Source: Phascolarctobacterium succinatutens CAG:287 (GTDB lineage Bacteria > Bacillota > Negativicutes > Acidaminococcales > Acidaminococcaceae). From it: a stretch of DNA of 30,291 nucleotides. The stretch lies in NCBI RefSeq assembly GCF_000434895.1, contig NZ_FR892790.1, positions 1-30,291 on the forward strand. Direction: 5' to 3'. Numbering within the stretch: the first letter of the stretch is position 1; every line of letters begins with the position of its first letter. Shown piece by piece: positions 1 through 7,413 of this stretch. Below the pieces are notes generated by a model. That model was not told where the DNA came from. It saw only the letters and a program-made list of their open reading frames with translations, and ran no database searches. Position numbers and translations under genes: made by a program.

Positions 1-160
1 CTCAGTCATCGCCTACGGCGATGCCAGCTCCCTTTCAGGGAGCATATAAAAGTTCATAGTAATAACCAAAGTTAAAACTTCGCAATAATATTATATCTTC
101 CCTGAAAGGGAAGGTGGCTGCGAGCTTCAGCGAGCAAACGGAAGGGTTGCGTCGCTTCCC
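1..160. repeat. Intergenic inverted-repeat (MITE-like) element
   Basis: This stretch downstream of mnmE holds no convincing gene. Two arms at about 23-41 and 99-118 are near-perfect inverted copies built around CCCTTTCAGGG, separated by about 57 AT-rich bases. A small separate hairpin (TCGCC-tac-GGCGA) lies at 9-21. The outer flanks are GC-rich and also self-complementary in part. The layout resembles the short dispersed palindromic elements found between genes in gut Bacillota. It could also act as a terminator for mnmE. The identity as a mobile or dispersed element is inference, because only one copy is visible here. Confidence 0.5.
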
Positions 161-161
161 C

Positions 162-1541
162 CTACTTACCGATACAGAACCGCTCAAAAATCTCATTGAT
201 AATCTCATCTTGCACCGTATCACCCGTAATCGCCCCTAACAGGTCAATCGCCGAGCGCACATCAATCACAATGCAGTCATAAGGCAAATAATCCTGTGCC
301 GCAGCCTCCGCATCCTGCAAGCCTGTAAGCGCCTCACGCAGCAAACGCTCCTGACGCGCATTCTGAATATATGCACCGTCCTCCAGCGTACCCTTGCTGC
401 CGTAAACATAGCTCTTCAGCCAGGCAGTAAACGCCTCAATACCAACAAGCGTCTTCGCAGAAAGCGTCATCACCTTATCAGCACCAAAACGCTCGCGCAG
501 CTGCGCCAGGTCAACCTGCTGCGGCAAATCGCTTTTATTCACAATCACCACACAGGGCTTGCCGGCAGCAGCCTCTAAAATCGCCTCATCCTCTTCAGTA
601 AGTCCCTCGCTGCCGTCAATCACACAGATAACCAGCTCCGAATCCGCTAACAGCTGACGGCTCTTCTCCACACCGATTTTCTCCACAAAATCCTCGGTAG
701 CACGAATACCCGCCGTATCCGCCAGCACCAGCGGCACACCGTCAAGCAGCAGCTGCTCCTCAATAACATCACGCGTCGTACCGGCATACTGCGAAACAAT
801 CGCGCGCTCCTCCCGCAGTAAAGCGTTCAAAAGACTGGACTTACCCACGTTCGGACGTCCCACAATAGCAGTACGCAAGCCCTCGCGCAAAATCTTGCCC
901 GTATGCGCATGCGCCAGCAAATGCTCAATCCCGCTGCACACAGTAGTCAAGCTCTCCTGCACCCTGCCATAGGTAACATCCTCGATATCCTCCTCCGGAT
1001 AATCAATCACAGCCTCCAGATTAACAACCACATCCACAAGCTGCTTACGCAAACTACGCAGCTCACCTGCCAGCTGGCCCTGCTGCTGACGCGCAGCCAG
1101 CTTCAGGCTCGCCTCACTGCGCGAACGGATAATATCCATAACCGCCTCAGCCTGCGTCAGGTCAATCCTGCCATTCAAAAACGCGCGCTTCGTGAACTCG
1201 CCGGCCTCTGCCGGACGCGCACCAGCAGCAAACGTAAGCTGCAAAATCTTCTTAAGCGGCTGCACACCGCCGTGACACTGGATTTCAACCACATCCTCCG
1301 CCGTATAGGAACGGGGAGCACGCATATACACTGCCAGCACCTCATCCACAAGACTGCCGTCCGTATCATAAACATGGCCATAAGCAAGCGTATTCACCGG
1401 ATATGCACCAAGCGCCTTGCCGGAAGCCGCCTTAAACAAGGACTCGCCCACTGCCAGCGCCTCAGGTCCGCTAATACGCACAATACCTACAGCACCCTCG
1501 CCAAGAGCCGTAGTAACAGCACTAATTGTATCCTCAGCCAT
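162..1541 (-). CDS. mnmE: tRNA uridine-5-carboxymethylaminomethyl modification GTPase MnmE (TrmE)
   Basis: With MnmG, MnmE builds the cmnm5 group on the wobble U34 of certain tRNAs, using a folate one-carbon donor and GTP. The 459 aa match the usual family length. The N-terminal folate-binding TrmE domain covers about residues 1-120. The G domain, nested in a helical domain, shows G1 GRPNVGKS (228-235), G3 DTAG (275-278) and G4 NKSD (335-338). The protein ends in FCIGK, the conserved C-terminus with the catalytic cysteine. The ATG is preceded by an AGGAGGG ribosome site. It follows jag in the same direction but is separated from it by a terminator hairpin, so it probably also has its own promoter. 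mnmG and rsmG normally lie beyond the left edge. Confidence 0.97.
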   Translation of the reverse strand: MAEDTISAVTTALGEGAVGIVRISGPEALAVGESLFKAASGKALGAYPVNTLAYGHVYDTDGSLVDEVLAVYMRAPRSYTAEDVVEIQCHGGVQPLKKILQLTFAAGARPAEAGEFTKRAFLNGRIDLTQAEAVMDIIRSRSEASLKLAARQQQGQLAGELRSLRKQLVDVVVNLEAVIDYPEEDIEDVTYGRVQESLTTVCSGIEHLLAHAHTGKILREGLRTAIVGRPNVGKSSLLNALLREERAIVSQYAGTTRDVIEEQLLLDGVPLVLADTAGIRATEDFVEKIGVEKSRQLLADSELVICVIDGSEGLTEEDEAILEAAAGKPCVVIVNKSDLPQQVDLAQLRERFGADKVMTLSAKTLVGIEAFTAWLKSYVYGSKGTLEDGAYIQNARQERLLREALTGLQDAEAAAQDYLPYDCIVIDVRSAIDLLGAITGDTVQDEIINEIFERFCIGK

Positions 1542-1588
1542 ATGACCCTCCTTCTTTTATCTGTACTGCATAAAAAAGCTCAGTACGG

Positions 1589-1638
1589 AAAAAAGGCTGC
1601 CGCAAATAAGCCTCTAATTAACTTAACGCGACAGCCTT
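1589..1638 (-). terminator. Rho-independent terminator after jag
   Basis: Read on the minus strand, AAGGCTGTCGC (1638-1628) pairs with GCGGCAGCCTT (1603-1593), with one G-U pair, and runs straight into six T residues (1594-1589). The loop is about 24 nt. It lies 11 bases past the jag stop and separates jag from mnmE. Confidence 0.75.
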
Positions 1639-1648
1639 GCTTTATATT

Positions 1649-2566
1649 TTATTTTTTCAGCTCGATAACCACATGACGATAAGGCTCATCGCCCTCGCTC
1701 AGGGTAGTAACACGACGGTCACCCTGCAGTGCCATATGGATAATCTTGCGCTCGTGCGGATTCATAGGCTCCAGGGCTACGCGCTCACCGGTACGTTTAA
1801 CCTTATCTGCCAGACGTGCAGCCAGGCGGTTAAGAGTCTCGATACGGCGGTCACGGTAATCCTCAACATCAATGATTACACGCACACGCTCGTTGCTATT
1901 CTTGTTAGCAACAAGATTAGTCAGGTATTGCAAGCTGTCTAAGGTTTGTCCATGCTTGCCGATTAAAATACCCATATCATCACCATGCAGGCGGAAGGTA
2001 ACGCTGCCGTCATTTTTGTTGATGAATTTTTCCATAGCAACCTCAATATGCATAGCATTGAAGATTTTCTGCAAAAATTCCTTAGCAGCAGCAACTGCCT
2101 CATCACTTACATTGTATTTACGCGGTTCGCGGTTCTGACGTTCGCGACGCTCGCTCTTCAAAGCATTCAGCGCTGCAATAGCATCATCCACTGCGTCATC
2201 CTTAGCATTTGCAGCCTTCTTCTTGAAGTCCTCAGCAGCTACAGCAGCATCAGCCTTCACAGCATCTGCCTTTTTAGCCAGAGCACCGGCAGCTACGGTT
2301 GCAGCCACCTTTACTGCAGCTACAGCGTCGGCAGCAGCCTCGCTTACTGTTTTCTCAGCAGCGGGGGCAGCCTCTGCAGGTTTTTCTTCAACTGCAGGTT
2401 TAACGCTTACGCGTACACGGGCATCCTTACGGCCAAAGCCTAAAAAGCCCTTCTTTGCTTCCTCTAATACTTCAACAACAGCCTCATCAGCTGTAACATT
2501 CAGTTCTGCCAAAGCTGCTGCAACAGCTTCGTCCACACTCTTACCGGTCTTTTCAACAAAAGCCAT
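1649..2566 (-). CDS. jag: RNA-binding protein Jag/KhpB (EloR)
   Basis: This is a KH and R3H domain RNA-binding protein; the family partners with KhpA and affects cell elongation and division in Gram-positives. Order: Jag_N domain (about 1-50), a long Ala/Lys/Glu-rich linker, a type II KH domain containing IGKHGQTLDSLQ, and an R3H domain with NPHERKIIH near the C-terminus. I chose the ATG at 2566 (305 aa) because AGGAG at 2576-2580 is 9 nt upstream. A TTG at 2575 in the same frame touches that site and is unlikely. It follows yidC closely, the usual spoIIIJ-jag arrangement. The alanine-rich linker is unusually long and repetitive. Confidence 0.93.
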   Translation of the reverse strand: MAFVEKTGKSVDEAVAAALAELNVTADEAVVEVLEEAKKGFLGFGRKDARVRVSVKPAVEEKPAEAAPAAEKTVSEAAADAVAAVKVAATVAAGALAKKADAVKADAAVAAEDFKKKAANAKDDAVDDAIAALNALKSERRERQNREPRKYNVSDEAVAAAKEFLQKIFNAMHIEVAMEKFINKNDGSVTFRLHGDDMGILIGKHGQTLDSLQYLTNLVANKNSNERVRVIIDVEDYRDRRIETLNRLAARLADKVKRTGERVALEPMNPHERKIIHMALQGDRRVTTLSEGDEPYRHVVIELKK

Positions 2567-2593
2567 CTTTACCAACTCCTATACGCTTACACG

Positions 2594-3238
2594 TTATTTA
2601 GCCGCAGCTCTGTTCATAATAGACTGCTGTGCAATCTGCATAATATTCATTACAACCCAATACAGAACCAAGCCTGCCGGGAAGGTCAAGCTGATATAAC
2701 CGATGAACAACGGCATGAAATACATCATCATCTTGTTCTGTGCACCGCCGCCGCTTGCCGGCATAGTCTGCTTAGTCTGAATAAAGGTAGTCAATGCGGA
2801 AAGCACCGGCAGAACATAGGTCGGATCTGCCTTGGAAATATCAGCCAGCCATAAAAAGCTGGTAATGAGTTCCGGATGTGCTGCATAGTTGTAATCACGG
2901 ATACCATAGAAAATACCAATCATGATCGGCATCTGGATGAGCAGAGGCAGGCAGCCTGCCAGCGGATTAACGCCTTCGCTCTTATATAAATTAGCCAGCT
3001 CCATATTCAGGCGCTGTTTATCGTCCTTATATTTTTCCTGCAAAGCCTTCATTTTAGGCTGAATTTCCATCATTGCCTTAGTTGATTGAATCTGCTTTTG
3101 AGTCAGCGGATACATAATCAGCTTAATAATAATGGTCATTAACACAATAGCCAGGCCAAGGTTCGGTATACCAATGCTCTCAGTAAAGTTATAGAGCACA
3201 GTTAACACCTGTTGTACAATATTAGCGAGAAAATCCAA
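2594..3238 (-). CDS. yidC: Membrane protein insertase YidC/Oxa1 family (short form)
   Basis: YidC inserts proteins into the cytoplasmic membrane, alone or with SecYEG. The 214 aa form lacks the large periplasmic domain of proteobacterial YidC. It starts by TTG, with AGGAG seven bases upstream. Membrane segments fall at about 25-45, 95-112, 135-152 and 175-205. The cytoplasmic coiled region (TQKQIQSTKAMMEIQPKMKALQEKYK) follows the first segment. The hydrophilic-groove positive charge, usually Arg, appears to be Lys39 (TIIIKLIMYPL). I see no clear lipobox, unlike Bacillus SpoIIIJ. It lies between yidD and jag in the conserved rpmH-rnpA-yidD-yidC-jag cluster. Confidence 0.95.
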   Translation of the reverse strand: MDFLANIVQQVLTVLYNFTESIGIPNLGLAIVLMTIIIKLIMYPLTQKQIQSTKAMMEIQPKMKALQEKYKDDKQRLNMELANLYKSEGVNPLAGCLPLLIQMPIMIGIFYGIRDYNYAAHPELITSFLWLADISKADPTYVLPVLSALTTFIQTKQTMPASGGGAQNKMMMYFMPLFIGYISLTFPAGLVLYWVVMNIMQIAQQSIMNRAAAK

Positions 3239-3283
3239 GATATCACTCCTTAATAAACAAAGTGTTATAGCTTAATAGTATGC

Positions 3284-3493
3284 TTACGGCACCGGGTCAT
3301 AGCCACCGGGATGAAAGGGATGGCATTTAGCAATACGCTTAATAGCCAGCCAGGTACCCTTCACCGGTCCCTTCTTCTGAATCGCTTCAATAGCATACGC
3401 TGAACATGTAGGATAAAACCTGCAGGTCGGCGGTTTCAGCGGTGATATAAAAATCTGATAGAATCTTATACACAAAATCAGTAACCTGCTCAT
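3284..3493 (-). CDS. yidD: Membrane protein insertion efficiency factor YidD
   Basis: This is a small (69 aa) amphipathic, membrane-associated protein that assists YidC-dependent insertion. The family pattern is intact: an N-terminal hydrophobic helix (LLILCIRFYQIFISPL), the cysteine motif CRFYPTCSAYA, and CHPFHPGGYDPVP at the C-terminus. Its ATG is preceded by an AAGGA/GAAGG site. It sits 15 bases after rnpA and upstream of yidC, the order seen in most bacteria, and is probably cotranscribed with them. Confidence 0.95.
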   Translation of the reverse strand: MSRLLILCIRFYQIFISPLKPPTCRFYPTCSAYAIEAIQKKGPVKGTWLAIKRIAKCHPFHPGGYDPVP

Positions 3494-3508
3494 AGCCTTC
3501 TATCCTTA

Positions 3509-3865
3509 TTACTGCAGCAGAGCTGCCCTTTTTGCCAGTCTTAAAAATACACGCTCAAAAGTCTTGTAGTCAGCCTTTGTCAGCTTCTTGCGAGCCACCC
3601 AAACTATATGATAGCCCTTTTTGAGTTCCGCCTTATGCATGCGGAATACCTCACGCATCATACGCTTAACACGGTTGCGCACCACAGCGCAGCCAAGCTT
3701 TTTGCCCACTGCCAGACCAATTTTTATATCCTCGACCTGTTCCGGAAGAATATAAAAAACCGACATAGCGTCGACAACAGTGCGTCCTTTAACATAGACA
3801 AGCTGGAAACTTTTCTTCGATTTAATTCGATTTAATTTTTTTAAAGTAAACTTTTTCTTTTGCAT
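3509..3865 (-). CDS. rnpA: Ribonuclease P protein component
   Basis: RnpA is the protein subunit of RNase P, which trims the 5' leader of pre-tRNAs by assisting the RnpB ribozyme. The signature with its RNR core is present (LGCAVVRNRVKRMMREVFR), and the protein is very basic. I chose the ATG at 3865 (118 aa, MQKKKFTLKK) because AGGTG lies about 8-9 nt upstream. An in-frame ATG at 3886 would add seven residues, but it abuts a terminator-type hairpin (3891-3918) and lacks a ribosome site. It follows rpmH, the near-universal arrangement. Confidence 0.94.
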   Translation of the reverse strand: MQKKKFTLKKLNRIKSKKSFQLVYVKGRTVVDAMSVFYILPEQVEDIKIGLAVGKKLGCAVVRNRVKRMMREVFRMHKAELKKGYHIVWVARKKLTKADYKTFERVFLRLAKRAALLQ

Positions 3866-3890
3866 CAAATGCACACCTGCCCGCATGGAA

Positions 3891-3918
3891 AAAATAGGCC
3901 ACTTGCGCGGCCTATTTT
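3891..3918 (-). terminator. Hairpin between rpmH and rnpA (terminator or attenuator)
   Basis: A perfect 10-bp stem (AAAATAGGCC / GGCCTATTTT) with an 8-nt loop is flanked by A and T runs, so it could terminate in either direction. On the minus strand it follows rpmH by about 6 bases and ends in a U-rich tract just before the rnpA ribosome site. It probably attenuates transcription so that rpmH mRNA exceeds rnpA mRNA, as known elsewhere. Confidence 0.75.
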
Positions 3919-3924
3919 ATAATG

Positions 3925-4059
3925 TTATGCAGACAATTTCTTTCTGCCTCTAGCACGTCTTCTTTTGAGAACTTGACGACCGCCCAAAGTTTTCATTCTT
4001 TCTCTGAAACCATGAGTTCTTTTTCTTCTGAGATTGTTAGGTTGAAAAGTACGCTTCAT
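3925..4059 (-). CDS. rpmH: 50S ribosomal protein L34
   Basis: L34 is a small, very basic protein of the large ribosomal subunit. Translating the minus strand from the ATG at 4059 gives 44 residues beginning MKRTFQPNNLRRKRTHGFR and ending GRKKLSA, which is the full family pattern and length. A GGAGGG site lies about 8 nt upstream. It heads the minus-strand cluster with rnpA, yidD, yidC and jag and is divergent from dnaA, as in most bacteria. A strong promoter lies about 140 bases upstream. Confidence 0.98.
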   Translation of the reverse strand: MKRTFQPNNLRRKRTHGFRERMKTLGGRQVLKRRRARGRKKLSA

Positions 4060-4199
4060 TCAGTATTCCCTCCTTATCCACCGCAAAATTTTATCAATTT
4101 CTAATGTATGTGAATATTGATAGCTGTTATTTGTTCTACCAACGCGGCTGTAACGCGCTTTTTCAGCACCTGCAGCACCACGCAAGGTATTACTAACTT

Positions 4200-4228
4200 A
4201 TTATATGGGAAAATAAAAACTTCGTCAA
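4200..4228 (-). promoter_or_regulatory. Sigma-70-type promoter for the rpmH-rnpA cluster
   Basis: On the minus strand, TTGACG (4228-4223) and a perfect TATAAT (4205-4200) are separated by exactly 17 bases. It points at rpmH and would give a leader of roughly 130 nt. This is the strongest-looking promoter in the window and fits a ribosomal protein gene. Confidence 0.8.
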
Positions 4229-4276
4229 GTAAAAACCGCTATTTTTCTGCCAACTGCGAAATTTTTCTTGGGAAAT

Positions 4277-4305
4277 TTGCGAAGTTATCCACAGTCTGCT
4301 AAAAT
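4277..4305 (+). promoter_or_regulatory. Probable dnaA promoter with a DnaA box in the spacer
   Basis: TTGCGA (4277-4282) and TAAAAT (4300-4305) are separated by 17 bases. A TG one base before the -10 gives an extended -10. A consensus DnaA box, TTATCCACA (4285-4293), fills the spacer, so DnaA bound there would block RNA polymerase. About 115 bases separate the -10 from the dnaA ATG. The DnaA box is seen directly; the promoter assignment is inference. Confidence 0.6.
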
Positions 4306-4419
4306 ATATATGGAAATTTAGCTTCTCTTGTAATTTAACCGGCGCTTACAAGCCCTTCCGCGGGCAATGCAGGCTGTCGTTTTTATTTTTCTAATTTTAG
4401 CGAGAAAGGATGTATCTAT

Positions 4420-5805
4420 ATGAATTCCTATGATTTAGCGGAAATCTGGGTCAGATGTAAGGACAAATTAAAGGAATCCTTTAATGAAAAGGTTTTTAAC
4501 GTCTGGATAAAACCTATTATGCCGTTAGAGGTGACAGATACCTACTACAAAGTAGCTGTCAAAAACGATTTCTTTAAAACTATGCTGGAGGAAAACTACG
4601 CTCAGGTTATTGAAGGCGTCCTTGCAGGCATTATGAGCAAAAACATCAAGCTCATCATCGAAACCATGGACAACGGCAGCAGCGACAATTCGCCGGCCGA
4701 AGAGCTGCCCGCTATACCTGCCAAGCGTGAACAGCAGCAGCTGTTTAACGAAAACACCTCTGTGCAACAGCCCGATGAAAGCAACCTGAATCCTAAATAC
4801 GTTTTTGAAACCTTCGTCATCGGCAACTCCAACCGCTTTGCCCACGCAGCAGCGCAGGCAGTAGCCAATGACCCGGCGCACGCCTACAATCCTCTCTTCC
4901 TTTATGGCGGCGTTGGTCTGGGAAAAACACATCTGATGCACGCTATCGGCAACCGCATCAAGCAGAATAATCCCAGCATGAAGGTACTGTACACCTCCAG
5001 TGAAAAATTCACCAACGAAATCATCAACTCTATTCAGAACAAAACCACGGAAGCCTTCCGTCAGAAATACCGCAATATCGACTGCCTGATTATCGACGAT
5101 ATCCAGTTTCTGAAGGGCAAGGAGCAGACGCAGGTAGAATTCTTCCATACATTTAATGCACTGAAGGATGCCGATAAACAGATCATCATCTCCAGTGACC
5201 GTCCCCCCCGCGAAATTGAAACGCTGGAAGACCGCCTGCGTTCCCGTTTTGACCAGGGACTGACAGCTGATATCCAGACACCTGACCTGGAAACACGTAT
5301 GGCCATCCTGCGTACCAAGGCAGCATCCGACAATATCACCCTGCCTACCGATGTCATTACCCTGCTGGCAACCAACATCGCCACCAACATCCGTGAAATC
5401 GAAGGCGCCTACAACAAAATTGTAGCATATACCTCCCTGATGCATATGCCCATCACTGTAGAGACTGCGCAAAAGGTTCTCGCAGATATGGGCAACGATA
5501 TCAAACTCAAAAGCAAAACCATCACCTTTGAAGGCATCATCAAGGTTATTGCTGACCACTACAATGTAAAGCAGGATGAGCTGTTCAATAAGAAGCGTAC
5601 CCAGAACATTGCCTTCCCGCGTCAGGTAGCTATGTATCTTTGCCGTGAACTGGCTGATTTATCTTATCCGCGTATCGGTGAGCTCTTTGGCGGACGTGAC
5701 CATACCACCGTTATCCATGCTTATGAAAAAATCAGCAAATGCAAAAACAGCAGCCTCGCCTTCCAAAACGAGCTGCAGGAAATCATAGAAATCTTACGGC
5801 AATAA
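4420..5805 (+). CDS. dnaA: Chromosomal replication initiator protein DnaA
   Basis: DnaA is the AAA+ initiator that binds DnaA boxes, opens the origin and recruits the helicase. The 461 aa show all four domains: domain I (about 1-80), a variable linker (85-122), the AAA+ domain III with Walker A GGVGLGKT (163-170) and Walker B LIIDD (223-227), and domain IV with the signature GGRDHTTVIHA (424-434). Its ATG follows an AAAGGA site. A consensus DnaA box in the upstream promoter suggests autorepression. oriC follows immediately and then dnaN, the standard origin order. Confidence 0.99.
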   Translation: MNSYDLAEIWVRCKDKLKESFNEKVFNVWIKPIMPLEVTDTYYKVAVKNDFFKTMLEENYAQVIEGVLAGIMSKNIKLIIETMDNGSSDNSPAEELPAIPAKREQQQLFNENTSVQQPDESNLNPKYVFETFVIGNSNRFAHAAAQAVANDPAHAYNPLFLYGGVGLGKTHLMHAIGNRIKQNNPSMKVLYTSSEKFTNEIINSIQNKTTEAFRQKYRNIDCLIIDDIQFLKGKEQTQVEFFHTFNALKDADKQIIISSDRPPREIETLEDRLRSRFDQGLTADIQTPDLETRMAILRTKAASDNITLPTDVITLLATNIATNIREIEGAYNKIVAYTSLMHMPITVETAQKVLADMGNDIKLKSKTITFEGIIKVIADHYNVKQDELFNKKRTQNIAFPRQVAMYLCRELADLSYPRIGELFGGRDHTTVIHAYEKISKCKNSSLAFQNELQEIIEILRQ

Positions 5806-6066
5806 CAGTAAAAAAGTTATCCACAAAAACTGTTGATAACTAGCCACTAAACTGTGCATAACTTTGGGGCACCAGTTGATAAAATTTTTCCCTGTAGATT
5901 GTGTGTATATTATTTCCCGGTTATCAACAGCTTTATATACATGGGAAATAACCCATCACGACTGAGCTTGCGGTACTTTTCCCCATAACTAACAGGCTCT
6001 ACTACTACGTCGACTACTTTTTATATATTATAACAGTATTAAAAAACCAAGGAGGACTGTGAACAA
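5806..6066. other. Replication origin oriC (DnaA-box cluster and unwinding region)
   Basis: The 261 bases between dnaA and dnaN hold no gene. Consensus or near-consensus DnaA boxes are TTATCCACA (5817-5825, plus), TTATCAACA (5831-5839, minus), TTATGCACA (5853-5861, minus), TTATCAACT (5874-5882, minus, weaker) and TTATCAACA (5921-5929, plus). To their right, CTACTACTAC (5999-6008) reads as 3'-GAT repeats on the minus strand, matching the DnaA-trio pattern. An AT-rich stretch (about 6018-6047) follows, a probable DNA unwinding element. Box matches are seen; the functional assignment rests on known Bacillota origins. Confidence 0.9.
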
Positions 6067-7176
6067 ATGATAATTTCCTGTAATACCAACAGCTTAAATA
6101 AAGCCATCCAGACAGTTCAAAGAGCAATTATTTCCAAGCCAAGTACACCTATCTTTTCCGGTATTCATGTAATCGCATCAGCTGACAAGCTGGAAATGCA
6201 AGCTATGGATTTAAACATGGCTATTTCCTGTACCATTGATGCTGAAATCAGCGAACCGGGGGAAATAGTTGTTTCTGCTAAACATTTTGCTGACCTTATC
6301 CGTAAATTGCCCGGTGAAAGCCTGACTATCAGCAAAAATGCTGACAAGCATGCTATTAAAGTAAGCTCCGGAAAATCTGAATATCAGCTCTTCTTAATGA
6401 ATGAAGATGATTATCCTAAATTTCCCACCTTTGATGCAGACAGAAACATTGCTCTTGATGACAGCATGATTAAGGAGCTGATTAAAAAGACTATCTTCTC
6501 CTGCTCTACCGATGAAGCAAGACCTCTGTTCACAGGTATTCTGGTAGAAGCTAAAGACAGCAAAATTACCTTCGTCGGCACCAATACCCATCGTCTGGCA
6601 ATTAAATCTCTGCCTTACGAGGGAAATGAAGAGCTCAGCATGATTATTCCTTCCAAGGTTCTGGGCGAAATTTCCCGTAATCTTACCGGCGAAGTACCGC
6701 AGCAGGTGCTTATTTCCCTGCTCAATAACCAGATTATGGTTGTTATTGATAATGTAGTTATTGTTTCCCGTCTGATTGAAGGCCAGTTCCCTGATTATCG
6801 TCGTGTTATCCCGCCGAAATTCGCTCTGACCAGCAAGGTTAATATCAAAGAGCTGGCAGGCGCTGTTGAGCGTGTTGCTCTCTTCTCTACTGACGGAGAC
6901 TACAGCATTATCAAAATGAGCGTAGCTGCTGAGGAAATTACTATTACCAGCAGCAGCCCGGATGTTGGCACCGGCCTGGAGGTTGTTGCCTGCCAGACTG
7001 TCGGTGACCCGCTGAATGTTGCCTTTAATGCTAAGTATATCCTGGATATTCTGAAGAACCTGGAAGCAGAGGAAGCAGTTTTGTCCATGAATACCTCTCT
7101 CAGCCCTGTTTGCGTTACCTGCGCTGAAGAGCCTGATTATACCTATATCGTTACTCCGGTACGCGTTGTTTTCTAA
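6067..7176 (+). CDS. dnaN: DNA polymerase III beta subunit (sliding clamp)
   Basis: This is the ring-shaped clamp that holds DNA polymerase III on DNA and serves as a platform for repair proteins. The 369 aa are the usual length, with three repeated clamp domains of about 120 residues. The start MIISCNTNSLNKAIQTVQRAI and the end VTPVRVV are typical. AAGGAGG lies about 11 bases before the ATG. It directly follows oriC, and yaaA follows after 12 bases, so dnaN, yaaA and recF are likely one operon. Confidence 0.98.
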   Translation: MIISCNTNSLNKAIQTVQRAIISKPSTPIFSGIHVIASADKLEMQAMDLNMAISCTIDAEISEPGEIVVSAKHFADLIRKLPGESLTISKNADKHAIKVSSGKSEYQLFLMNEDDYPKFPTFDADRNIALDDSMIKELIKKTIFSCSTDEARPLFTGILVEAKDSKITFVGTNTHRLAIKSLPYEGNEELSMIIPSKVLGEISRNLTGEVPQQVLISLLNNQIMVVIDNVVIVSRLIEGQFPDYRRVIPPKFALTSKVNIKELAGAVERVALFSTDGDYSIIKMSVAAEEITITSSSPDVGTGLEVVACQTVGDPLNVAFNAKYILDILKNLEAEEAVLSMNTSLSPVCVTCAEEPDYTYIVTPVRVVF

Positions 7177-7188
7177 GGAGCGGCTATT

Positions 7189-7413
7189 ATGCAAAAAGAA
7201 ACTGTAGAAATCAGAACAGAATTCATTACTATGGATAAGCTGCTGAAGTTTTCCGGTGTTGCTGACACCGGAGGCCAGGCATTTATGATGGTTGAAGATG
7301 GCGTTGTCCGCCTGAACGGCCAGCTGGTAACAGAAAAACGCAAAAAGGTACATCCTGGCGATGTAGTTAATATTGATGACCAGATAGAGCTGACCGTTGC
7401 CAAAGAAGCTTAA
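7189..7413 (+). CDS. yaaA: S4-domain RNA-binding protein YaaA
   Basis: This small (74 aa) protein consists of an S4 RNA-binding fold: MDKLLKFSGVADTGGQAFMM, then VRLNGQLVTEKRKKVHPGD, the usual S4 loop. The family sits between dnaN and recF in most Bacillota and has been linked to ribosome assembly, though its exact role is not settled. AAGGAG precedes the ATG. Its TAA overlaps the recF ATG (TAATG), implying translational coupling. Confidence 0.92.
   Translation: MQKETVEIRTEFITMDKLLKFSGVADTGGQAFMMVEDGVVRLNGQLVTEKRKKVHPGDVVNIDDQIELTVAKEA

Noticed and set aside
903..1676. Plus-strand 257-aa open frame opposite mnmE
   Set aside because: It is antisense to a complete, well-supported mnmE and has a composition typical of a shadow frame; no ribosome site.
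3866..3886. Upstream ATG for rnpA at 3886
   Set aside because: It lacks a ribosome site and sits against the rpmH/rnpA hairpin; the ATG at 3865 has an AGGTG site.
4345..4385. GC-rich hairpin in the dnaA leader as a terminator or riboswitch
   Set aside because: The stem GCCC/GGGC is too short and no known riboswitch features are visible.
4525..5559. Minus-strand 344-aa open frame opposite dnaA
   Set aside because: It is a shadow of dnaA with no recognisable motif or start signal.
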